Shown here piece after piece: positions 24,435 through 32,789 of a stretch of 64,000 bases of DNA. The translations under genes and the position numbers were made by a program. The notes under the pieces were generated by a model that worked only from the letters and a program-made list of their open reading frames with translations, had not been told where the DNA came from and did not search any database. The stretch comes from JANYHH01 sp965249745 (GTDB taxonomy: Bacteria; Deinococcota; Deinococci; Deinococcales; JAAFIG01): positions 310,001-374,000 of the forward strand of contig OZ252252.1 in assembly GCA_965249745.1 (NCBI GenBank), given 5' to 3'. Numbering within the stretch: the first letter of the stretch is position 1; each line of letters opens with the position of its first letter.

Positions 24435-25274
24435 TTAGCGGCGCAGGCTAGCCAAGACGAAGCGTTCGCGTCCCGTCAGGTCCGCCTCGAGCCGCGCTGT
24501 GAAGCCTTGCGTCTCGAGTTCGTCGCGTAGGGTGGGCGCGTTGCGCGGGTCCAGTTCCAGTGCCAACAACCCGTTCGGCTCGAGGCGTTGCCGGGCGAGC
24601 GCGACGATCTCACGGGCGAGGCTAAGGCCGTCCGCGCCGGAAAAGAGGGCCTCACGAGGTTCCAGGGCGACTTCCGGCTCGAGTGGGTCGTCGTCGGGCA
24701 GGTAAGGAGGGTTGCTGACGATCAGATCAAACGTGCCGGGAATGCCGTCCAAGAGCCGGGTTTGTCGGACGTTTAAGCGTAGCCCAGTCTTGTCAGCGTT
24801 GCGTCGGGTCAAATCCACAGCTTGGGCCGAAATGTCTGTCGCCCAGACCTCGAGCTGTGGATAACTTCGTGCGATGCTGAGGGCGATTACGCCACTTCCG
24901 CAGCCGATATCCACAGCTTTTAGGGGGGGTGTGGATAACTTTGTGGATAACTCCCGCGAAATGAGTTCCACCATCCATTCTGTCTCAAAACGCGGAATCA
25001 GCACACCTGGTTCCACGATCAGCTCGAGGTCGTGAAATTCGACACTCCCGAGTATCCATTGCAGCGGTTCACGCGCCTCTCGGCGTCTCACAATGGCCTC
25101 TAACTGCTCGAGATCAACCGGGTGCAATTGGCGCTTGGAGTCCAGCAGCATCTGACCTCGAGTGGATTTCAAAATGTGCACCAACAACCACTCCGCGTCC
25201 GCTCGAGGACTGGCTACACCCGCCCGCTCGAGCCGCTGGGTGACGGCATTCAGCGTCTCACTAATGAGGGGCAC
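24435..25274 (-). CDS. prmC: Peptide chain release factor N5-glutamine methyltransferase
   Basis: 279 residues. PrmC methylates the GGQ glutamine of release factors RF1/RF2 with S-adenosylmethionine. An N-terminal helical domain (1-85) with EPLQWILGSVEFHDLELIV precedes the methyltransferase domain: motif I VDIGCGSGVIALSIA and the catalytic NPPY in LIVSNPPYLPDDD. The start is GTG at 25274; no clear Shine-Dalgarno or leaderless box is seen. A stretch encoding ISRELSTKLSTPPLKAV contains clustered DnaA boxes, and this linker looks lineage-specific rather than conserved protein sequence. Confidence 0.94.
   Translation of the reverse strand: MPLISETLNAVTQRLERAGVASPRADAEWLLVHILKSTRGQMLLDSKRQLHPVDLEQLEAIVRRREAREPLQWILGSVEFHDLELIVEPGVLIPRFETEWMVELISRELSTKLSTPPLKAVDIGCGSGVIALSIARSYPQLEVWATDISAQAVDLTRRNADKTGLRLNVRQTRLLDGIPGTFDLIVSNPPYLPDDDPLEPEVALEPREALFSGADGLSLAREIVALARQRLEPNGLLALELDPRNAPTLRDELETQGFTARLEADLTGRERFVLASLRR
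24856..24950. promoter_or_regulatory. DnaA-box cluster inside prmC
   Basis: TGTGGATAA occurs at 24856-24864, 24930-24938 and 24942-24950, and ATATCCACA (one mismatch) at 24907-24915. Three perfect boxes in 95 bp is far beyond chance. It lies about 20 kb from oriC, within coding sequence; a DnaA-titration or regulatory role is inferred. Confidence 0.7.
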
Positions 25275-25457
25275 GAAAAACTCTTTCGCTCAAACTGACT
25301 CGAGAATAGGCTGCCTGTCCCTTCCTGGTAGAGGGAAGGCGTACTGTCTTGCACACAGCGAAATAGTACGCGATAGCGAGCCGCCCTTGACCTCGACTCA
25401 TCTCACCTTTGAGCGTTCAATCAGGATGATGCTCCAGAAGAACATGCTCAAGGCACA

Positions 25458-25483
25458 AGAAAAGCCTCCTACGATAGGAGGCT
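25458..25483 (-). terminator. Rho-independent terminator after jag
   Basis: AGCCTCCTA (25463-25471) and TAGGAGGCT (25475-25483) form a perfect 9-bp stem with a CGA loop. Read on the minus strand it is followed by TTTTC, 19 nt after the jag stop. Confidence 0.85.
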
Positions 25484-25502
25484 GATCCGAAACTGACAAG
25501 CT

Positions 25503-26171
25503 TCATCGCGGCTTGATAATCGTGCGCCGCTCCGCGCCCTCACCGACCGATTCCGTGCTGACGAAGGCATCCTCGCGCAGAGCGATGTGGATGATGCGAC
25601 GATCCGAGGCATTCATCGGTTCCATCTCGAACGCTTCGCCGCTCTTGCGAACCCTGGCAGCGGCGCGGCGGGCGACTTCCAACAGGCGTTCCTCGTGGCG
25701 GCGTTTGTATCCGGCGGCGTCCACGTTGACGCGTGGAGCACTGGCACCGAGTTCCTTGGTCAGAACCGTGTTGGCCAGGAATTCGATCGAGGCGAGCGTG
25801 CGGCCCTCGCGCCCGATAATCCGGCCGCTGTCGCCTCCCGTGATCTCCGCGTGAACGTTGTCATCACGAATGCGCGCCGCGACCTTGTAACCGCTACCCA
25901 GGTGAACCAGCAGACCACCCAGAAAGTCCTCCACGATCGCGTTCGCGTTGGCCGCCTCACCCGGCTCGAGCGGACGAGGGGCTTCTGGTGTGCCCTGCGT
26001 CTGATTTGCCTGGACTGTTGAGGATTGTGCTGGGTTGGACTGGGTTGGACTGGGCTGGGATGGGCTGGCCTGTACTGGGTTGGGCGCACCGGACGGCATC
26101 ACCGGGGCCTTGCTCTCGGCATCGTCCGAGATGCCAAGGTTCTCGAGGTAACTGTCCAGATTTTTTTCCAT
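25503..26171 (-). CDS. khpB: RNA-binding protein Jag/KhpB (KH and R3H domains)
   Basis: 222 residues. A Pro/Gln/Ser-rich low-complexity linker (about 25-65) separates a short N-terminal motif (MEKNLDSYLENLGIS) from the KH domain (about 75-150, with GRIIGREGRTLASIEFLANT) and an R3H domain (about 155-220, RRHEERLLEVARRAAARV). KhpB/Jag binds RNA and is linked to cell division and elongation in Gram-positives. It is often next to yidC; here it stands alone. The ATG at 26171 is 7 nt after TAGACT (26179-26184, minus), a leaderless promoter. DNA encoding the linker contains near-tandem TGGGTTGGAC repeats. Confidence 0.92.
   Translation of the reverse strand: MEKNLDSYLENLGISDDAESKAPVMPSGAPNPVQASPSQPSPTQSNPAQSSTVQANQTQGTPEAPRPLEPGEAANANAIVEDFLGGLLVHLGSGYKVAARIRDDNVHAEITGGDSGRIIGREGRTLASIEFLANTVLTKELGASAPRVNVDAAGYKRRHEERLLEVARRAAARVRKSGEAFEMEPMNASDRRIIHIALREDAFVSTESVGEGAERRTIIKPR
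26031..26083. repeat. Degenerate 10-nt tandem repeats in the jag linker
   Basis: TGGGTTGGAC is repeated exactly at 26031-26040 and 26041-26050 and degenerates up to about 26083. On the minus strand it encodes a Pro/Ser/Gln-rich linker. The 10-nt period is not a multiple of three, so unit changes would shift the frame. Confidence 0.6.
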
Positions 26172-26383
26172 GACGAGGAGTCTATCACTCGAGGCTCACG
26201 CCTGCGACACCGGATTCCGGGACTGATAAGGATAGTTTGCCATCTCGAGCAGCCACTCTCGAGATACCATATTTTCCGTCATGTCTAAGGCGCTGCGCCC
26301 ACCACTGCACGTTCTCTACGACTCAAAACCTCGAGCCGGAAACGGTGTGTTTTCAGGAGCGGCCCACCAATCTAAAGACTGGT

Positions 26384-27484
26384 TTACAGCTTTTTCTCGA
26401 AGATGCGGTAGCGCTTGTATGGCACGGCCCCCAAGGCTCTCATGCCACTGTTGATGGATTCGTTGCTCTCTAGCGTCCAACCGAACTCGCCGGTCGCGTA
26501 GCGGCTCTGTCCCTGCCAGAAGGTTTCGGCGTAGAGCAGCGCGTCCAACCCGCGTCCCTTGTACTCGGGGAGAATTCCGAGGGCAATCAGGCGCATTCGC
26601 TTGGGTTTCAGCAGTAACAGCTTCACCAATCCAAAAGGCAGCAGGCGGCCACCCGTGCCGGGCAGGGCCTCGTTGATGTCGGGCAGCGACACGGAAAACG
26701 CCACGGGCTTGCCGTCAATTTCTGCGATAAAGCAGATATCGAAATCCGCGACCTGTTTCAGTTGGTCACGGAGATGTTCGATCTCATGTTCCGTCCACGG
26801 CACGAAGCCCCAGTTGCGATCCCAGGCGGCGTTGTAAATCTGGCGCAGGATCAGGGCGTCCGCGTTGATGTTCTTCTTGCTGATCTTTCTGAGCGTCACG
26901 TTCAGGTTTTTCTTGACGCGCTGGGCTATCCGTCCAACGCGTTCCGGCAAGCCCTGGGCGACGGTCATCTTCCAGGCGAAGGTATCCTCGGATTTCACGT
27001 ACCCGATGGCTTCCATCCACTGCGGATACTCGGGCGGGTTGTAGTTCATCATCACAACCGGCGGATCATCGAAGTTTTCCACCAGGAAACCCATCATGTC
27101 GTTCTGAGTGATTTTGCTGGGGCCCTTCACCAGCGCCAGATTGCGCTTACGACCCCAGTCCTCGACAGCCCTCATCAACATCTGAGCGACCTCCAACGAA
27201 TCCGCCTCGAGACAGGCGAACAGACAGGTCGGTTCGTGGTGGAACTCGTTGTAATTGCGGTCGTTCATGGCCGCGACCCGCCCGACGACCCGGTTCTCCT
27301 CGAGTGCCAGAAGAAGTTCGACTTCGCTATGTTCAAAAAATGGGTTCTTTTTCGGGTCGGTGTCCTCCCACTCCTGGAGCAAGAGCGGCGGGACCCAGGT
27401 TGGATGCCCCTGGTACTTGCGGTACGGGTATTCAATCCAGCGCTTGCGATCCTCTCTCGTGGCAACGGGCGTGACGGTCGGCAT
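26384..27484 (-). CDS. GNAT-like N-acetyltransferase of unknown substrate
   Basis: 366 residues. It begins with a conserved 'REDRKRWIEYPYRKYQGHP.WVPPL' segment found in a group of large GNAT-like proteins annotated only as N-acetyltransferase. The acetyl-CoA-binding fold is visible near residues 270-320 (PVAFSVSLPDIN, LIALGILPEYKGRGLDALLY, where 'GILPEYKGRG' is the pyrophosphate loop). The substrate is unknown. The ATG lies 7 nt after TAAGCT (27492-27497, minus), a leaderless promoter separating it from the cox genes upstream on the same strand. Confidence 0.78.
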   Translation of the reverse strand: MPTVTPVATREDRKRWIEYPYRKYQGHPTWVPPLLLQEWEDTDPKKNPFFEHSEVELLLALEENRVVGRVAAMNDRNYNEFHHEPTCLFACLEADSLEVAQMLMRAVEDWGRKRNLALVKGPSKITQNDMMGFLVENFDDPPVVMMNYNPPEYPQWMEAIGYVKSEDTFAWKMTVAQGLPERVGRIAQRVKKNLNVTLRKISKKNINADALILRQIYNAAWDRNWGFVPWTEHEIEHLRDQLKQVADFDICFIAEIDGKPVAFSVSLPDINEALPGTGGRLLPFGLVKLLLLKPKRMRLIALGILPEYKGRGLDALLYAETFWQGQSRYATGEFGWTLESNESINSGMRALGAVPYKRYRIFEKKL

Positions 27485-27550
27485 GACCGTCAGCTTAGCA
27501 CGGTGGGTTTGCGTGCCACTCGAGTCTTTTGACGATAGCGGTTCCTGAAA

Positions 27551-28786
27551 CTATCGCAGGTGTGCGGCCAAACCCGCGAATTCCTCTGGTCCACTCGCAT
27601 GGGTCAACGCCATCAGGTAAGGCAAGGCGGTTCGCATCCCTCGAGCGGTCGGTTGAAACGCCGGGTGGGCCGCCAACGGGTTGAGCCAGACGATACCCGC
27701 CGAGCGGCGCTTGATCTCGCGTAGCGCGAACGCTAGCGTCTCCGTCTCGCCGACATCCAGGCCATCGCTCGAGACGATGACCAGCGTGTCCGGTGTCAGC
27801 ACGCGGGCGGCGTGATCGCGCACGAAGACGCGCAGGTTCTCACCGATACGTGTACCGCCACCCCAGGCGGTTTTCAGCGGCGGTAACTCGAGTTTTTTGT
27901 TTGAGAACGCGAGTTGCCGCAGGTCCGGGGTCACATCGCGCAGTTCAGTCGAGAAGGTGAAGACAGCCACGCGTCTGGATCGTTGCGAGAGGCAGTACGC
28001 GAATTGCAAGGCGGGTCCGACCACCTCCAGCATGGAACGGCTGCCGTCTAGTAACAGCACGACTCGAGGGTTCCGCCGGGGATGCCCCTTCCAGCGCGGA
28101 TGCAGGGCGTCGCCGCCGGTCGCTAGGCTCTGCCGCAGGGTGCGCCGGAAATCGAAGCGCGCTCCCTTGTCCATCGTGCGCCACTGACGCGACCGCCCCA
28201 AGCGTAGACTCGAAACGAGTTTTCCCGCCGCCAGCAGCATCGGTTCCAGTCCGTTCCTGGGGATGCGGGGTGCATTGGAGTCGGCGTGTTCGGCGCTGAA
28301 CCGGCCGCGCATAATCTGATCGGATGGTTCGACGTTATCGTCGTCGTCCTCTGGGGTGCGGCGCGAGCTGGAGCCAACAAAATCCTGATCGTCCTCTTCC
28401 TCGCCGGGTTCCGGCGGCGCGTCCTCGGAACTGCGCGTGTCAGCTTTTTCGGCACGTTTGTTGTTTGGACGACTGCGCGGCGGTTGGGTTGGTGGCAGTT
28501 TCGTCTGCGCCACGCCCGCCGTGGCAGGGAAGAAAAAGGCGTCGAAAGCCGTGTTGAAGACCGACACATCCTCTTCCCTGGCGCAGCAGACCAAGCGCAG
28601 CGCTGCCCTGGCCAATTCCAAATTCCCGACGCCGACCGCCTCAAGAGCGCGCAGGGCATCAATGGTTTCGCCGGGACCGATTCCGAAGCCGTGATCGGCG
28701 CGCAGGATTTCGCAGAAACGCAGCAAGTTCTCCGCCAACGTACCAGATTCTGTCGGGGCAAGCTCCGGGGTGACTCGAGCCAGCAT
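27551..28786 (-). CDS. coxE: CoxE-like VWA-domain protein (CO dehydrogenase maturation)
   Basis: 411 residues. An N-terminal helical domain (1-90) and an acidic, low-complexity middle (about 95-160) precede a VWA domain with a MIDAS motif DGSRSM near residue 250 and DGLDVGETE later. This is the CoxE family, which works with the MoxR ATPase CoxD in assembling the [CuSMoO2] site of CO dehydrogenase in Oligotropha carboxidovorans. Its ATG directly follows the coxD stop. It is the last gene of the long minus-strand cox cluster. Confidence 0.88.
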   Translation of the reverse strand: MLARVTPELAPTESGTLAENLLRFCEILRADHGFGIGPGETIDALRALEAVGVGNLELARAALRLVCCAREEDVSVFNTAFDAFFFPATAGVAQTKLPPTQPPRSRPNNKRAEKADTRSSEDAPPEPGEEEDDQDFVGSSSRRTPEDDDDNVEPSDQIMRGRFSAEHADSNAPRIPRNGLEPMLLAAGKLVSSLRLGRSRQWRTMDKGARFDFRRTLRQSLATGGDALHPRWKGHPRRNPRVVLLLDGSRSMLEVVGPALQFAYCLSQRSRRVAVFTFSTELRDVTPDLRQLAFSNKKLELPPLKTAWGGGTRIGENLRVFVRDHAARVLTPDTLVIVSSDGLDVGETETLAFALREIKRRSAGIVWLNPLAAHPAFQPTARGMRTALPYLMALTHASGPEEFAGLAAHLR

Positions 28787-29719
28787 TCAACGCACCGTGA
28801 CGTTACCAATGCCGAAATCCATTTCTGGTGCGGCGGAAACACGACTGCCGATTTCCTCGTTCCAAATCTTTTCCAGCTTCGGCAGGTTCCCTTCCAGCAT
28901 CGTCCAGTCCTCGCGGGCTTTCAGGATGCAACCTCGAGTCAGCGCCACGGTCTCTGGTTTCAGTTCGTCGCGGTGCAGGCGCATCAGCGCCAGTGCCCAG
29001 TCCAGTGTCTCGGCGATGCCGGGAACCTTGTGGAAGGGCAGTTGTCGCAAGGCAGCCATCGTTTTCGTGATCTGCGCCGCGAGGCGCGTGGAAATATCCG
29101 GCAATCGCGCCCGCAAGATTTGCAACTCCTGCGCGACCGTCGGATACGATTGCCAAAGGTACAAGCAGCGACGACGCAAGGCATCGCTCAGCTCACGGGA
29201 TCGGTTGCTGGTCAGGATCACGTGCGGGCGCGCCGTGGCGCGGATCGTGCCCAACTCTGGCACGGTGATCTGGAACTCCGCCAGCAACTCCAGCAGAAAC
29301 GCTTCAAAGGCTTCGTCGGCGCGGTCCACCTCGTCAATCAACAGCACCGGCGCGACCGCCTGCGTGATCGCCTCCAAAAGGGGACGCTTCAACAGGAACG
29401 CTTCCGAGAAAATCTGTGCCTCACGAGCCTCGAGACTGCTGACCTCACCGTCGGTCAGGCGAATTCGCAGCATCTGCTTGGGGTAGTTCCACTCGTACAG
29501 AGCGCTCGAGGCGTCCAGACCCTCGTAGCATTGCAGGCGGATCAGTTTCGTCCCGAGGGCGTCTGCCAGCACCTTGGCACTCTCGGTCTTGCCGACACCC
29601 GCTGGGCCTTCGATCAAAAGCGGCTTTCCCAAGGCCATCACGAGTTGCAACGCGACCGCGAACTCGTCCGAGGCGATGTAGCCGCGGTCGGCGAACGCGC
29701 CGCGCAGATCGTCGTTCAC
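28787..29719 (-). CDS. coxD: CoxD-like MoxR AAA+ ATPase
   Basis: 310 residues. MoxR-type AAA+ core with Walker A GPAGVGKTESAK (about 40), Walker B VLLIDEVDRAD, sensor 1 HVILTSNRSRELSDALRRRC with the arginine finger region, and a C-terminal lid. CoxD unfolds or remodels apo-CO dehydrogenase to insert sulfur and copper. The GTG start overlaps the upstream XdhC-type stop by 4 nt, and coxE follows with no gap, so the three are co-translated. Confidence 0.92.
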   Translation of the reverse strand: MNDDLRGAFADRGYIASDEFAVALQLVMALGKPLLIEGPAGVGKTESAKVLADALGTKLIRLQCYEGLDASSALYEWNYPKQMLRIRLTDGEVSSLEAREAQIFSEAFLLKRPLLEAITQAVAPVLLIDEVDRADEAFEAFLLELLAEFQITVPELGTIRATARPHVILTSNRSRELSDALRRRCLYLWQSYPTVAQELQILRARLPDISTRLAAQITKTMAALRQLPFHKVPGIAETLDWALALMRLHRDELKPETVALTRGCILKAREDWTMLEGNLPKLEKIWNEEIGSRVSAAPEMDFGIGNVTVR

Positions 29720-30915
29720 AGAGAACCGCTTTCCGAAGGGTTGGCTGAACTGACGCGGGCAGGCTCGAGGAATTTTTGTGGGTCTTTCAAGAAGCGGCGC
29801 TTGCAGTTGGCACAGGTGAAGTAATAGGTTTGCCCAGCGTGCTCGGCGAAGTGAACGGCGGTGGCGATCTCGACTTCCTCGCCGTCCACGGGGCTGAGGG
29901 CGTAACCGGGGCGCGAAGGTCCAATCTGGCTCGAGAGTTCAGGTTGGCTCGAGAGTTCAGCTTGGCTCGCGGGTCGGTCCAGGCTTGGGCTTGGCATATA
30001 ACCCGAGACCTGAGCGGAAGCAGGTGTGACTGCAAGCTGTGATTCACTGGCTCGAGTTTTGTGCTGCGCGGCATCGTAATCCTTGGAGTGCGTGAAGGTC
30101 GGGGCTTGATCGGAGCTATCTCGAGCCTGAATGATCTCGGCCAGGATACTGATGGCGACCTCGGCGGGCGTTTTGGCGTTGATGTCCAGCCCGGCGGGAT
30201 TGCGAATCATTCGGATGCGCTCGGCGTTCATGCCCTGTAACTCCAAGAGTTCACGCACGGTCACGGCGCGTTTACGACTGGCCAGCAACGACACGAAGCC
30301 CGCGTCTGACAGTAAAAGTGCCTCGAGGGCCGGTTCGTCGTAATGCCCTTGCGAGGCGACCACGGCCGCCAGACCGGAACGCGCCTCAGGGGTCAACCCG
30401 TCCAAGTACGCCTTCAGATCTAGCAAGGTCACGACACCCGCAGGCTCGAGGTCACGCGCCTCTTCGCGGGTCACAACCCGTACCAGGTTGTATTCCAACA
30501 GCCCGCCCAGACGTGCCACCGCCTCCGCCACGGGCGTGAACCCGACCACCAGCAACAGTCGCGCGGGTAAGTGCGGCTCGAGGTACACGTCCACCGCGCC
30601 CTCGGAGGCGCAAGTCATCGGCACGACGATGCTTTCCGAATCGGCGGCGTGCTGCCGGGTTTCTTCAGAAGCATCCGGGCGAATCAAAACCAAACGCGGT
30701 TTCCCCAAGCGCAACACCTCGAGGGCTTGCTTACGAACGATTTCGCGGCTGCACGACCCGCCGACGAAGCCCTCCATGCGACCGTCAGCGTAGACCAGCG
30801 CTCGATCACCGAGGTGCGACGAGACCGGCGCTCGCCTCGAGACGACGGTCGCGGTAGCGAACCGCACACCGTCGCGTTTGAGTTGCGCCAGCCGCTCAAA
30901 AAAATCCGAGGTCAC
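29716..30915 (-). CDS. XdhC/CoxI-type maturation protein fused to a C-terminal YHS domain
   Basis: 399 residues. Residues 1-270 resemble XdhC/CoxI/CoxF proteins, which bind molybdenum cofactor (VGGSCSREIVRKQALEVL, FTPVAEAVARLGG, MIRNPAGLDINAKTPAEVAI). A Ser/Gln/Pro-rich linker (about 270-350) contains 18-nt DNA repeats around 29927-29960. The tail is a YHS-like metal-binding domain (SPVDGEEVEIATAVHFAEHA, then YYFTCANCKRRFLKDPQKFL) with a CxxC pair. YHS domains bind metals such as copper, attractive next to a copper-molybdenum enzyme, but copper delivery is only a suggestion. The start is GTG; it overlaps coxD by 4 nt. Confidence 0.82.
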   Translation of the reverse strand: MTSDFFERLAQLKRDGVRFATATVVSRRAPVSSHLGDRALVYADGRMEGFVGGSCSREIVRKQALEVLRLGKPRLVLIRPDASEETRQHAADSESIVVPMTCASEGAVDVYLEPHLPARLLLVVGFTPVAEAVARLGGLLEYNLVRVVTREEARDLEPAGVVTLLDLKAYLDGLTPEARSGLAAVVASQGHYDEPALEALLLSDAGFVSLLASRKRAVTVRELLELQGMNAERIRMIRNPAGLDINAKTPAEVAISILAEIIQARDSSDQAPTFTHSKDYDAAQHKTRASESQLAVTPASAQVSGYMPSPSLDRPASQAELSSQPELSSQIGPSRPGYALSPVDGEEVEIATAVHFAEHAGQTYYFTCANCKRRFLKDPQKFLEPARVSSANPSESGSL

Positions 30916-30958
30916 GGTGCATCTCGTCTCAAAAAAGTCTGCTCGAGCCAGAAAGGGT

Positions 30959-31465
30959 TCACAGGCTCGCCTGATCGTGCTGATAGGTTCGATCCGCCAG
31001 CACGACCGAGGTTTCTACCTGACGCTCTGGAATGGCCCAGTACGTTTTCAGCAATCTATTCTTTTCAGCTTCCGAAACCTGAGAAAACCCGTGCTTCTCG
31101 TAAAACCGAATCGCCCAGTCGGCCGCCCTCCAGGTTCCGATCAGCACCGGTTTCCTAGAAGTCCCAATCAACTCCTGGAGCAACTGCGCTCCAATTCCGC
31201 CGCCTCTGCGGTTCGTCGTGACGTAGGCGTGACGAGTCAGGTTGACCTCGCCTCGATCCTGAATCCCCATGACGCCGACAATCCTGTCATCCTCAAAGTA
31301 GCAGATGAAGCGCACCCCGTCCGCGATCTGCTCCGCCAACTCTGATTCTGGCATGTACGGTTCGTGCCAGCGGTCCGCCGGGATGATGCCTTTGTAAGCG
31401 CTCGCGGCGTCGTTGATAACCTGGTACATCTGCGGGATATCAGCTTCTGTTGCTGAACGAATCAT
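30959..31465 (-). CDS. GNAT family acetyltransferase
   Basis: 168 residues, single GNAT domain: MIRSATEADIPQMYQVINDA at the start, VGVMGIQDRGEVNLTRHAYV in the central strands, the acetyl-CoA loop NRRGGGIGAQLL, and WAIRFYEKHGF near the end. The substrate is unknown. It sits between the XdhC-YHS gene and the 2OG-oxygenase-like gene on the same strand with 43- and 74-nt gaps, so it is likely a passenger in the cox transcript. AGAGG precedes the ATG. Confidence 0.85.
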   Translation of the reverse strand: MIRSATEADIPQMYQVINDAASAYKGIIPADRWHEPYMPESELAEQIADGVRFICYFEDDRIVGVMGIQDRGEVNLTRHAYVTTNRRGGGIGAQLLQELIGTSRKPVLIGTWRAADWAIRFYEKHGFSQVSEAEKNRLLKTYWAIPERQVETSVVLADRTYQHDQASL

Positions 31466-31539
31466 CGTGAACCTCTTCGGAAACGCCTGTCTTGGTCTGT
31501 TGCCCGGCTCGAGCCAAGCTCGAAGTCAATCACATCACG

Positions 31540-32253
31540 CTAATGAAAGTCATATTGAAACGCCTGATCGCCCTGCTTGCCGTGAACCTGTGCGTTGAAA
31601 GAGATGATGATACGGTCCTTGTCGCCATCGTAGGGCATGGCTTTGTGGCTCAGCCAGCTCGGGAACACAATCAGCGTTCCCTGCTCTGGCGTGACATCGA
31701 AATGACTCTGCTGCAAATACGCGTTCCCGAGGTCCATATGCGCCCCGCCGAGCAACCCCAGTTGATGCCCGTAGAAGCGGGTGATGCCATTCGTGGTTTT
31801 GAGCGTGGCATGTTCCTGGCGACGCTCCACAGGGTCTATCTGCACGTAGTACACGCCGCTCCACGAGCAATTGCCGTGATTGTGGATGTCGTGAAAGCCG
31901 TAGCGGTTCTGAATCTGAAACCATGCGCCGACGACGTGCATCTGCAACTGGGTCGCGCCCATCTGTTGCCAGATCGTTTGGTTCATCGCCTGGGCACTTT
32001 CAAACACGCCGTTGCTGATGAAGGCAAACAGTTGCTTCAACGCGGCATTGTCGTAACGCTGAAGCAGATCATCCCCGGACGAGTACAGATTCCCCGATTT
32101 CTCGCCGCGCTGAAGGAGGTCTGCCTTGCGATGCGCGTAAAAGAGTTCCACCAGTTCCGCGTTGACGGTCTCGTGGTTCTCCAAGAAGCGGCGCAGTAAT
32201 GGCGTGGGCCACAGCATCTCGAGATTCGAGTTCACGCCCACCTCGAGCGGCAC
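31540..32253 (-). CDS. Putative 2-oxoglutarate-Fe(II) oxygenase (TIGR02466-like)
   Basis: 237 residues from a GTG at 32253, or 225 from the ATG at 32217, where conserved sequence (MLWPTPLLRRFLENHETVNA) begins; no strong ribosome site settles this. The jelly-roll metal site is visible as HDIHNHGNCSWSGVYYVQID (HxH region) and the distal His/Arg in FPSWLSHKAMPYDGDKDRII with VSFNA-like ISFNAQV. Such proteins hydroxylate unknown targets. Its place inside a CO dehydrogenase cluster is unusual and no link is known to me. Confidence 0.75.
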   Translation of the reverse strand: MPLEVGVNSNLEMLWPTPLLRRFLENHETVNAELVELFYAHRKADLLQRGEKSGNLYSSGDDLLQRYDNAALKQLFAFISNGVFESAQAMNQTIWQQMGATQLQMHVVGAWFQIQNRYGFHDIHNHGNCSWSGVYYVQIDPVERRQEHATLKTTNGITRFYGHQLGLLGGAHMDLGNAYLQQSHFDVTPEQGTLIVFPSWLSHKAMPYDGDKDRIIISFNAQVHGKQGDQAFQYDFH

Positions 32254-32291
32254 GGTTTACGCTTCAAGGCTGTCACCTCAAGGTTCACTGC

Positions 32292-32741
32292 TCAGGCTCC
32301 GGCCATGCGCGTCTTGACGTTGGCGAAAGTTCCCGCGATCAGCTTTTGTGCCTGCGCGTCCAGCACTCGCCCGCCGACCGTGGCCACGGGGCCGCGCATC
32401 GTGGCCGCGCCGCTCCAATCCAGCGTCGTGGTGCTGTCACCGTTGTCCTTCAAGTCTGCGCCAGCCAGCAAATCAACGACGCTGCCAAAGCCGCCGCCGT
32501 TGATCCGCACGTTCATGCGATTGCCGTCCGGTTGCGGTTCCAGGGTGATTTTGAACTTGAACTTGCCGCGCACCGGACCCAACCCAACGCTGACGATCGC
32601 ATCGAAATTCTTGGGATCGTGAACGATCACCTCTTGCACGTCCGGCAGGCAAGACGCGACCTTCTGCGGATCGTTGATGAATGCCCAGACCGCATCTTTC
32701 CCCAGCGGAACCTGTTCCGAACCGTTGTACTCGAGTTTCAT
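32292..32741 (-). CDS. coxG: CoxG, CO dehydrogenase subunit G-like SRPBCC protein
   Basis: 149 residues with the SRPBCC hydrophobic-pocket fold of CoxG: MKLEYNGSEQVPLGKDAVWA, FINDPQKVASCLPDVQEV, GPVRGKFKFKITLEPQPDG and GPVATVGGRVLDAQAQKL. CoxG helps anchor CO dehydrogenase to the membrane, and in mycobacteria has been shown to bind menaquinone. This homologue lacks the usual C-terminal hydrophobic tail of longer CoxG proteins, so membrane attachment may differ. AAGGAGT precedes the ATG. It lies in the cox cluster between iunH-like and 2OG-oxygenase-like genes. Confidence 0.85.
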   Translation of the reverse strand: MKLEYNGSEQVPLGKDAVWAFINDPQKVASCLPDVQEVIVHDPKNFDAIVSVGLGPVRGKFKFKITLEPQPDGNRMNVRINGGGFGSVVDLLAGADLKDNGDSTTTLDWSGAATMRGPVATVGGRVLDAQAQKLIAGTFANVKTRMAGA

Positions 32742-32789
32742 GCTGACTCCTTTTTGGTGATGCCATTTCTTGACTCGAGCGGTTCTGAA

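Noticed and set aside
26762..27532. Plus-strand frame opposite the large GNAT-like gene
   Set aside because: No motif, no promoter or ribosome site; the minus-strand gene has conserved acetyl-CoA loop sequence and a leaderless promoter.
28286..29824. Long plus-strand open frame opposite coxE and coxD
   Set aside because: Both minus-strand genes have clear families and motifs; the opposite frame has no recognisable domain and is a by-product of codon bias.
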